Source: Capitulum mitella
Taxonomy: Eukaryota > Arthropoda > Thecostraca > Pollicipedomorpha > Pollicipedidae
Direction: 5' to 3'
DNA: 64,000 bases
Assembly: GCA_030062745.1 (NCBI GenBank)
Contig: CP099842.1
Coordinates: forward strand, 992,001-1,056,000
Below the pieces are notes generated by a model. That model saw only the letters and a program-made list of their open reading frames with translations. It searched no databases and was not told where the DNA came from. Made by a program: the position numbers and the translations under genes. Shown here one piece after another: positions 24,044-35,100 of this stretch (the stretch's first letter is position 1; each line of letters opens with the position of its first letter).

Positions 24044-25971
24044 ACAGAGTAAAATCTTATGTAGATGTTGTTTTAGATCAACTTCCGCGGGTCAAAACAA
24101 CGTGCCCTAAATCTGTTGAGAAACTCACATTTGGGGGAGGTTAGGTTGTGAGGTCCCCTCAACTGATCTGCCCCCTCCCCCAAATCATGAACACAAAGCG
24201 ACGTCCCTGGGCATAGGATCCCCGTAGTATTTAGGGGTTCCGCTCAGCGTTGGGGTCACCCTCATCTTCTAGAGGCTCCCGAAAAAATCCTGGCTACGCC
24301 ACTGAGACACATGTTCAAACATTTCGACGTAAAGCATTAACAATTAATTTAGTAGTGGATATCTTATGATTTACAGACATCTATGGCGCAGATGGAGTGT
24401 AAATATGGTCGGTTAGCCTGGATAAATAGAGGAAAATAACAATTTAAGTAAGAAGGATCCTGCATTATGCAATGTTTTTCCTTTCTAGTCTATGGCACTG
24501 TTGATCCGAAGAGGCTTCCCTTCTACAGTGGAGGGGAGCAGGAAGAAGTCCACTGCCTTATGCCTTCCAATTTAGGAGAAGACAGAAACATCAGACTCTC
24601 ATGGATGGTCATTGTTTAAATTCTTACAACTTTGGGAAAATTCCGTACCTTTGGTGGTACTGGAGGCAAAGTTCTCATGAATTCAAAAGTTTTTAACTGT
24701 GCCATTTCACTGTGGCATGGACCATCTCTCAAGCAATGACAGTGGTATGCTACTTGGATTTGAAGGTAGCATTCACTTTAAGGTGAGCTGTATGTTGTAG
24801 CAAATATATGTCACCAACTAGGTAGATTGCATGTTCATGTTTTTCAGGGACATCTGCATTGAATATATAAAAGTGATGTGGTTCATTGCAGTCTTTTTTC
24901 AATATCATTGTTTCATTATTATTGCTCTTTATGTGGATGATCTGAAGGAAGTACATGATAATAATGATGTTCATCATCATCATGTCTGTAAATGCTAAAC
25001 AAGGACTATTGTCATTTTTCTCTCTTCAGCTCAGACAGATTCTCTAGACATGTCTGTTGAAGTCCCTACTTAGATGGGAAATGATGGACTGTTGACTGTG
25101 CAATGAAATTGGTTTGCTGTTGGTTTTATGTGATGTCTTATGTTCCTATCAGTGTAACATTGTGTAACAATGCAGCTCACATGCCATGTTGCAGCAGTCT
25201 GTATGATTTTAGGGATGGAATGGGGTAGAATGGATTCATTTTGATAGAAGTGTAGCAGATAGTAGACTGGGGGAGGGGATGGGGAATTTCATCTTTGTGT
25301 AGATGATTTTTTGGCATCACCTAAGAGATCTCTCAGTGAAGATTCATGTGATATGCATATGCAAATGCAAAAGATGCATATGCACATTTGGCTGGCTCCA
25401 GCCACTGCACTGTTAATTCCTAATGAAAATTAAAGCATGTTTGATAAATTTAAAAGGCAGGCAATCACTTCTAGTCCTGGCCTATCAGTACCAGTGTTGG
25501 AAACCTGGTTTTTCATTGTGGTGTTGGAGTACAAATTCCCATTTGGAGTATAAAATGTCATGCATTTATGTGAGAAACATGAACTGACCAGGTGCTCTGC
25601 AAGCATATCTGGCCAACAGGGGTAGATCCAGTGGCTCCATTTGGGGGGGGGGAACCATTCTCTTGGATCTCCACAGTTGGTCAGCAGATGTGAATAGGGG
25701 GGGGGGGATATGGCAGGCAGGCCATGGACTCAGAGTGTACTTCAGTGGCCAAGTATGAATGGGAAACTATCAGCTGGGGAGGGACACTGGGAAACTTCAA
25801 ACTCTGGTTGAATAGCTGGTTCCCATGTGTTTTGGGAGAGGGGGCAAATGACCATTTTGGAGTGCAAAGTTTTTCTTGGAGTACAGTTTTTTTGGTGTTC
25901 TTTGACACCAGAAAATGACAGTTTTTCCAACACTGATTGGTACACATTACAGCCCCTCTTTTCTGTTCCAG
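24040..25971. other. Region upstream of the first recognised ERCC6L2-like exon
   Basis: This region is moderately AT-rich and presumably intron or 5' flank of the helicase gene. It begins with a dispersed-repeat fragment (24050-24300) that resembles 3985-4090 and 26640-26730. One acceptor-like site (TTTCCTTTCTAG) at about 24489 precedes a short open stretch, but its translation does not resemble the ERCC6L2 N-terminus. G-runs near 25645 and 25700 may be error-prone. Confidence 0.4.
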
Positions 25972-26137
25972 GTGCCTGGCAGCATCAGCCAGCACCTTAT
26001 AGCCTACCAGAAAGATGGTGTGCAGTTTCTGTATGACCATTATAATCAGGATGAGGGTGCCATCCTTGCAGATGACACAGGGCTAGGAAAAACAATCCAA
26101 GCCATTGCATTCATCTCAGCTATTCTCCACAAATCAG
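25972..26137 (+). CDS. ERCC6L2-like exon 1 (first recognised): helicase motif I
   Basis: The acceptor TTCTGTTCCAG precedes GTG and the donor CAG/GTGGGT leaves phase 1. The exon encodes VPGSIS, YQKDGVQFLYDHY, and the Walker A DDTGLGKT followed by IQAIAFISAILHKSG. In vertebrate ERCC6L2 the equivalent Walker A region reads DDMGLGKT. The entry phase is 0. Confidence 0.9.
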
Positions 26138-29100
26138 GTGGGTCCTAATAGTGTGTTTGACTCATGTGAAAGAACAGGGGTGGTCCTGGTCAATGTGATG
26201 TTGTGACAAGTTGGATAATTTGCATTGGGATCCATGGCATATGCACTTGCATCATACAAATGAGAACTTTATGCAAAATGTAGCACTAAGTCTTAAAAAA
26301 GTCATACATGTCACACTTGAGTGTATTCCCATAATTAATAACTGTATGCAGGGTGTCACTTTGTATTCTTTTGGGGGGGCTGTGGCCCACTCAGTGTTGA
26401 TTTGGGCCCACTCAATATTGGTTTGGGCCCATCCAATGTTATAGATCAACTTTAAAAGGAAATGGGTAATAATAATGAAAAGGACAGCTGGAATAGATCA
26501 GATATGGGCAGAAAGTGAACAATAAACTATAAACCAATATCTCTGTCTTTGTATCTTGTTTATATATATATATATAATCTGTATATATGGGGATAAATGC
26601 AATTTTGAGTTTGATAAATAGTAAAAAAAAAACTTATAAATTCCCATTAGTTAAAATAAAGTGGGCTAAATCAATTGAGAGACCCACTTTTGAGGGGATG
26701 TCAGGTTGTTGGGCTATTGGCTTGGCCCCTCCAGTCATTTACAGAAATTGACATCTGTGGCTGTATGTGTTCTACTCCATGGTGCCCAAATGCGTAACAT
26801 TTGCTGCTCACTATACCACTGGACTCAGGCTGAAATCATTATGCCACCAGAACTGGCCTGCCACACACAGACAGCCGTGACACCATGTCATCAGGCTGGG
26901 TTTGGGAGGGCCACCCCACACAGACGGTCCAGTCTGCCACAGACTGGGTCTGCCACAGTCTGACCCTCTGCCGGCAGACTCAGAGGACTCTCCGAGGGGG
27001 GCCGGCCCTCTGCTGGCATGGTCCGCTCGGCCTGCGCCGGTTCTGGTCGTCTGCCCGGCGTCCGCCGTCCACAACTGGCTGGCTGAGCTCCGCGCCTGGG
27101 GCCACTTCGACACTGCCATTCTGGCAGGGAACGAGAGGTGCGTACCCGGGGCGGCCACGGGGAGCCAGAGGTGTGTGCGGGGCGGCCACAGGGAGCCAGA
27201 GGTGTGTGCTGGGGGTGGCCACAGGGGGCCAGAGGCGTGTGCCTGGGCGCGGCCTCAGGGAGCTGGAGGTGCGTGCACGGGGATGGCCGCAGGGGGCGGG
27301 GAAACCTGGCAATTCATCGGGCCGAGCAGATGTCATATTATGTACGTGTTAGACAGGGTAACCCTTCGGTAACGGCGGAAATTCTGGGTGCTACTTCTTG
27401 TTCTGGTCATGAAATGCAGTCTCTCCACCTCTCTTACTGTTAATCGAACCACTGCCCTTCTGTGGTTATTTAGAGTAGAGGGATGTTGGACCGGGTGATG
27501 TCGGTTTTCGGCGTCGCCTCTGTCCTCTGACCTGTGCCGGCGTGCGGCGGCCGCAGGTCGGAGGTGCTCCGCGCCGCTGCCGGCCGGGCCGTGGACGTGG
27601 TGATGGCCTCGATCGAGGCGGCGCGGGACCACGTGCCCGACCTGAACGGCCCCCAGTGGTCGGCCGTGATCGTGGACGAAGTACACCGCGTCGTCTCCCA
27701 CGGGTCGCCGGCGGCCGGAGTGCTGGCCGGGCTGCAGTGCCGCCGCCGCATCGGCCTGACCGGCGCCGCGGCGCAGGTGAGTATGACGTCACTGGCGACT
27801 TGAGTCGGCTGCGGTGCGGCGTTGGGGCGGCGAGATTGGCGCCGCGGTACTGGTGAGTATGACGTGTCGTGGATTGCGAGGGAGTCGTTGACGTCACCTG
27901 GTGGCGTCGGACGTGGTGCTCTGCGTTTCACGGCGCTTTGTCAGTTTGGTCAGCCTTGATGATGTGTTGACGCAGATTTTGTTTTGGTCGCGTTGTTGTT
28001 ATCGTATGCATGAAATGAAGGTTACCGGGCGTATCTCTTAATTTCCACAGTCTCGATTCTGAGCATGGCGTTTTAGCATTCCATTCCAGTTCGATTCTTG
28101 GCATTCTGAGCTGCAGTGTCGCCTTCTTTTGTGGAGCACGTTGCGACACTTTTGTGGTATTGCCGTTGATGCAGTAGTCGGGTTAATAGATCACCGCCGT
28201 ATTGCGACTCGTACTGTAGGCTTCAGGTCAGGATATTTTCAGTGCATGTTTTCTGTGGGTGGCGAATGTATATGCTTTTAAACATACAACCCTTTCGATT
28301 ATATAAGTGAGCTGCTAAGGAGATTGGTTGCTCCGTCAGTGTACCTCAGGCGCAGTCATGCTGTTTCCTAATTCCAGGAAGATTTGCGTGAGCTCTGGAG
28401 CATGCTGGATTGGGCTAACCCTGGCTGCATTGGCACATATGATCAGTTCATGAGCAAGTTTGTAAGGTGAGCCGACAATTCAGACCTGTTGTGTCATAGT
28501 GGTTGTCATCATGCAGGCTACCTTTAGATGATACTGTTGACAGATCGCGCTTAGCTAATTTTGTCTAAACCCTTGTCTTATTTGTCATCGTGTAGTCGCG
28601 ACAAAGGCTGTCGTAAATCACTGGTCTTTCGGCAACATGCCGTGGTGGATGTGAATGGAGAGGGATGTTGACAGTCAAATGAACGTCACCTGCGACGATG
28701 CGTTCACGTATTTGTTGCACGGCTGTTTTTTTTATTGTTTGCTGGTTAACGCGTTCACGTAGGAATACGTATACGGATGACGTTTTTTTCTGTCAACGTC
28801 GAGCCGATTCAAGACCTCTTTTTGACGTTTTTTTTGGCACAGCTGATGCACTCCCTGCTGGCCTCACGGCGACTGGCGTGTTGTTCGCTGTACAGCCGTC
28901 GTGTCGTTTGCTGGCCTCAGGGCGACTGGCGTGTGGTTCGCTGTACAGCCGTCGTGTCGTTTGCTGGCCTCAGGGCGACTGGCGTATGGTTCGCTGTACA
29001 GCCGTCGTGTCGTTTGTTGGCCTCAGGGCGACTGGCGTGTTGGTTCGTTGTACAGCCGTCGTGTCGTTTGCTGGCCTCAGGCCCATTGAGCTCGGCCGGA

Positions 29101-32100
29101 GGAGGGGCGCCGTGAAGCGCGCGGTGGCCAGCTCCTGGCAGAAGCGGGAGCTGCTGGCCACGCTTCGCCAGCGCTGGATGCTGCGCAGGACCAGCGCCCG
29201 CCTGGCGGACCAGCTGCCCGGCAAGACGCACCAGGTGGGTGGCGCCGAGCGGGCCCCGGTCCCGGGCCGGTCCGCGGCGCCGTCCGGGTCGGCGGCCGTC
29301 CGGGTGCCCTCGCGAGGGAGCGTGCCGGACGTGCCAGTCTCGCCGCCGTCCGTTCTTGTTCAGGCAGCGTCGCTGTGCGGCCCGGCGCTGCCTCTCCAGG
29401 CGGGGAGGCGTCTCCACAGCGCCTGCCGGCGCGGCTGAAACACTCCTCCGACAGCGCACCTGAACGGGGGGGGGGTCTGGTCAGCTCGGTTGTCGTGTGC
29501 AGCACGTGGCAGCGGAGGCGCTGCCGGCGGTCCGCGGCCTGACGCTTGCGTGCGCCCGGCAGGTGGTGTACTGTCCGCCGTCCCGGCTCCAGGAGGAGGT
29601 CTACCGGACGGTGCTGGCCTGCCGGGGCCTGCGGCGGATTCTGCGCCGCTGCCGGCCCTGTCCCCTGTCGCAGCGGGCGGAAGGCCAGCAGATGCTGCCG
29701 CAAGGTACCGCCGGGAACCTCGCTGAGGCCCGTTGAAACCTTCAGGTCCCGTTGGTCCCAAGCGTTGGTCATGTTGTCCCGTTGATCATGTGTTTTGGTC
29801 CAGTAGTGTTTTTAAACTGTTTCAAGTAATGTGCTTTTGCTTGGACCGTTTGGGCGCGTAGTCACGTGGACTGTGTCGCGGCTGTGCACGATTTTCAAGG
29901 ACACTATTTGGTGAAGAGGTGCACATTTCCCACAACATTGTTGGCAGTAATGCGTCTTTGGGCCTAAAAGCATTTTTATCTTAGCCCAGATTATTCACAA
30001 CCTGTTATAGCCGCGCTTATTTTCCAAGAAGGTGGTCGCCTGGTGGTCCCCAGTCGGACACAGCCCGGCCGGGTCTGACCCGTTATTGACTCACGGCCCG
30101 GGTCCTGACTAGGACTGATCCACTGCCAGGGCCCCGACCATGAGGACTGACGAACGGTCAGGGCTGTTCAGGGTCTGTCAGATCCAGTCCATGAGGACTA
30201 ACCCGCTCTTGGCCCACGGTCAAGGTCCTGATCAGAACTGAGCCACGGTCAGGACTGGTCAGGGTATGTCTAATCCATGAGGATTAACCCGCTTTTGGCC
30301 TTTTGGCCAAGAGCGGGCTAATCCTTTTGGATTTTTGGGTTTTTGGCCCACAGTCAGGGTCGGGGCCATGGGGACTGGACCGATTTGGCCCAAGGCCAGG
30401 GCCCTGACCAGGACTGACCCGCCCTTTATCCACATTCAGGGGCCTGATCAGGATTGACCTGTTGTTCACCCACGGCCAGGGTCCCGACATGGACTGACCT
30501 GCTGCCGACCCGCAATCGGGAACCCCGACTTGGACTGGCCCGCTCGTGACCCGTGGCCGCAGCTCTGACCCGCCGGTGACCCGCGGCAGGACGCAGGCTC
30601 GACGTCTTCGGCGGCCCGGCCGTACGCCAGACTGCTGCTGAACATCAGCGACCACCCGCTGCTGATGACGACGGAGGATCCGGCCGCGGACTGTCAGGAC
30701 GCCGAGGTTCGCCAGGTGAGCGGGCACTGGCACCGCCGTCCTCGCGGCGCGGTCGGGCGCGGCTTCGGACGACCTGTTGTCGAACGATTCGCGGCAGGCC
30801 CGTCAGCGGTGAGCGGAGTGATCGGCGACTGTCGTTTGGCGGCCCTGTGCTCTGTCCGACGCTGGTCGGGTATGTTGTCAGTGTTCCTCGCGGAAAAGGA
30901 AGTAGTTCGTGGGCCTTATGGGTGGCGTGGTGCTGGGGCATGAGTCCGTAATAGACTGGTATTGTGGCGTGGTATCCTGACCGCATTGGTCGGGTGTTTC
31001 CAGACATGAGCTGATTTTGTCTGAGGCGCAGAACTAGTGGGCGTTGGAGGGCGTTTACAGTGTCGTGCTGTTTCCGCGTACGGTCGTCCGTTATCGGCAG
31101 GCGGCAGACGCTGTCGGCGTCGGGTAAAATATGACCACCGTTGAATGGAATACTAATTCAGAGCCTGCTAGTGCCACACGCCAGATTCTGATGTACGTCT
31201 CTTTATTTTTTATGTTGTATTTATCAACAGTGATTCACGGTGGTGGCAAAACATTGTTGTTACATTTTGGTATTGGTTGTAGTTGCCGGCAGTGCTAATA
31301 GGCCACCTGCCTTTACGAAAATTGAATCATATTGGTAATGGTTGTTTTGTATTGTTTCCAGGTTATCCGCGCAGTCTTTGAGAGCTACCCAGTCTTTGCA
31401 GATTTATGTCGGGCTAAGGTGTTTTCTGCTTTGTCAGACGCAAAGTACAGTGGGAAAATAAAGGTATGTAAGGATCGCTTCGTTTAAGTGACAGGAATAA
31501 TCTGGCTGGACTAATAACTGGAGTAATGATTTTAGTCTGCTAGCCATAGTATCAAGCTTAATTTGACTGATACATTGGGACTCAGTTGCGTTACGTTGTA
31601 TTTTGGATTGCGTGAGGTGTTTCGAATGGTGGCATTTCACTTAATATAGGTATGCGAGACATTGCCGATGAGATAGAGCTATCTGTGGGGATTATGCCAA
31701 CGGAATTTGTTATCTGCAGATGCTGAATGCTTTGGTGGAGCATTTCCGGAAGCACTGTGAAAAGATGGTGATATTTTGTAACTCCAGCGGAATGTGGAAC
31801 GTCACACGAGCCTATCTTTTAGGGCGGGGGTAAGTACCTTGTTAGTTTCGTTTTTGTCTCGGAGCAAAGTGGAATAGCCGACGCATGTAAAACTGCGACA
31901 GGTTACAACTGGGGCGCTGCTTTACCTTCTGCCATCAGAAACTGTTCTTATTTCTTGCTACAATCCGGCGCGATGATTATTTTCCATTGCTATTTGAACA
32001 TTTTATTGCTATGATAAATATATGCATTATGTGAATGTCTAACTTTAATTGCTGGCTGACACTTTTGCTGTTTGTTGTGCTGAAAATATTTGGTGCAGCC

Positions 32101-35100
32101 ATGTGCGTTTTCCGACCTTGAGGCTGTCGATGCGCCCGGCCGGGCCGCAGGCGGCCGCGTCCTCCGATACTGTCCAGTCGGGCGGCAGCGTGATGGCATC
32201 AGTCCGTCACCGTCACCGGGGCGTGACGTCAGACCTCTTGTGACGTCACTGTCGCGTCCGCCGACCGTCCCCGGGGCGTGACGTCAGACCTGCTGTGACG
32301 TCGGCAGGCTCGACCCGACTTGTGTGGAGGCCGAGACGCCGGCGGCCGAGCGGCGCCGTCTGTGCGGGCTGTTCCGCCGTCGGCCGGGCTGGGCGGTGGC
32401 GCTGGTCTCTGGCCGGCCGGTGGGCTGTCCGGAGCTGGGCCAGCTCGGACCGGCAGCCGTGGTCGTGGTGGACCCCGGTTGGAGGCCGACGCCGGACCTG
32501 CAGGCCCGGGACAGGTCAGCAGGACCGCCGCCGCCGGAGCCCGGCTACTGTGTCTGACCCCAGGGGTCGCTTTCGGACACCTTGTGGCTGCCGTTCAGGA
32601 TTCAGTCCAACTCAGACCTCATGAAATCTTCAGGGTTTTACACAAGGCAGGTTTGTCTAACGGTGGGACTACGTATTTCAGGCTTGAAGCCAGTGGTTCG
32701 TTTGAGCGTATTTGTCCGTGTTTTGTGAATCGCGACGACATTTCGTATTCAGACGTAATTCAGTATTGTTTTTTGTGGTTTCAGAATGTATCGTCTGGGT
32801 CTGACCAGCAACGTCAGCGTTTACAGGCTGATCTCGGCCGGCACTGTGGAGGAAAACATCTACTTCAGACAGGTACATGGCAGGTGCATGCCCTCTGGGC
32901 CTTCGGTAACAGACCCCACCTGCATCTGACCCGTCCCACCTGCGGAAACTTCTGTCGTGGCCGGGGGAGCGCTTCGCCCCCTAGAACTCTCAGGATCTTG
33001 ACGTCTTGTAACAGAGGAGAGACGCCATTTAAGAGCTCTCGTTACGCTTATCCCATTTCGCGACTAGCTTGGTCAGTAGGTGTTGCGTGCCGATACGGAT
33101 ACCGTATCATTTCATCACGTGGGGAGGGGACGTGTACGTAAAGTCTCGCCTTCGCTTTCTGCTATATAACTCGCAATGGTGCGTACCCAACTGACACACT
33201 GCTCAAACTCTGACGGGGACATCTACAGTCGTTTCGTCACTTCTCGCTGTAAGCGTACCTGTCTGTGTCGTCAGTGCCGTCTGACCGGACCCCGTCCCTC
33301 AGCTGTACAGGAGACAGCTGTAAGCGTGCCTGTCTGTGTCGTTAGTCCCGTCTGACCGGACCTCGTCCCCCAGCTGTACAGGAGACTGCTGTGAGCGTGC
33401 CTGTCTGTCATCAGTTCCGTCTGACCGGACCCCGTCCCTCAGCCGCACAGGAGACAGCTGTGAGCGTGCCTGTCTGTGTCGTCAGTGCCGTCTGACCGGA
33501 CCCCGTCCCTCAGCTGTACAGGCAGCAGGAGACAGCTGTGAGCGTGCCTGTCTGTGTCGTCAGTCCCGTCTGACCGGACCTCGTCCCTCAGCCGTACAGG
33601 AGACAGCTGTGAGCGTGCCGGTGTGTGTCATCAGTCCCGTCTGACCGGACCCGTCCCTCAGCTGTACAGGAGACTGCTGTGAGCGTGCCTGTCTGTCGTC
33701 AGTGCCGTCTGACCAGATCCCGTCCCTCAGCCGTACAGGAGACATCTGTGAGCGTGCCGGTCTGTGTCGTCAGTGCCGTCTGACCGGACCCCGTCCCTCA
33801 GCTGTACAGGCAGCAGGAGACAGCTGTGAGCGTGCCTGTCTGTGTCGTCAGTGCCGTCTGACCGGACCCCGTCCCTCAGCTGTACAGGAGACAGCTGTAA
33901 GCGTGCCTGTCTGTGTCGTTAGTCCCGTCTGACCGGACCCGTCCCTCAGCTGTACAGGAGACAGCTGTGAGCGTGCCTGTCTCTGTCGTCGGTGCCGTCT
34001 GACCGGACCCCGTCCCTCAGCCGTACAGGAGACAGCTGTGAGCGTGCCTGTCTGTGTCGTCGTTGCCGTCTGACCGGACCTCGTCCCTCAGCTGTACAGG
34101 AGACTGCTGTGAGCGTGCCTGTCTGTGTCGTCAGTCCCGTCTGACCGGACCCCGTCCCTCAGCTGTACAGGCAGCAGGAGACAGCTGTGAGCGTGCCTGT
34201 CTGTCATCAGTCCCGTCTGACCGGACCCCGTCCCTCAGCCGCACAGGAGACAGCTGTGAGCGTGCCTGTCTGTGTCGTCGGTGCCGTCTGACCGGACCCC
34301 GTCCCTCAGCCGTACAGGAGACAGCTGTGAGCGTGCCGGTCTGTGTCGTCAGTGCCGTCTGACCGGACCCCGTCCCTCAGCTGTACAGGCAGCAGGAGAC
34401 AGCTGTGAGCGTGCCTGTCTGTGTCGTCAGTGCCGTCTGACCGGACCCCGTCCCTCAGCTGTACAGGAGACAGCTGTAAGCGTGCCTGTCTGTGTCGTTA
34501 GTCCCGTCTGACCGGACCCGTCCCTCAGCTGTACAGGAGACAGCTGTGAGCGTGCCTGTCTCTGTCGTCGGTGCCGTCTGACCGGACCCCGTCCCTCAGC
34601 CGTACAGGAGACAGCTGTGAGCGTGCCTGTCTGTGTCGTCGTTGCCGTCTGACCGGACCTCGTCCCTCAGCTGTACAGGAGACTGCTGTGAGCGTGCCTG
34701 TCTGTGTCGTCAGTCCCGTCTGACCGGACCCCGTCCCTCAGCTGTACAGGCAGCAGGAGACAGCTGTGAGCGTGCCTGTCTGTCATCAGTCCCGTCTGAC
34801 CGGACCCCGTCCCTCAGCCGCACAGGAGACAGCTGTGAGCGTGCCTGTCTGTGTCGTCGGTGCCGTCTGACCGGACCCCGTCCCTCAGCCGTACAGGAGA
34901 CAGCTGTGAGCGTGCCGGTCTGTGTCGTCAGTCCCGTCTGACCGGACCCCGTCCCTCAGCTGTACAGGAGACAGCTGTGAGCGTGCCTGTCTCTGTCGTC
35001 GGTGCCGTCTGACCGGACCCGTCCCTCAGCTGTACAGGAGACTGCTGTGAGCGTGCCTGTCTCTGTCGTCAGTCCCGTCTGACCGGACCCGTCCCTCAGC

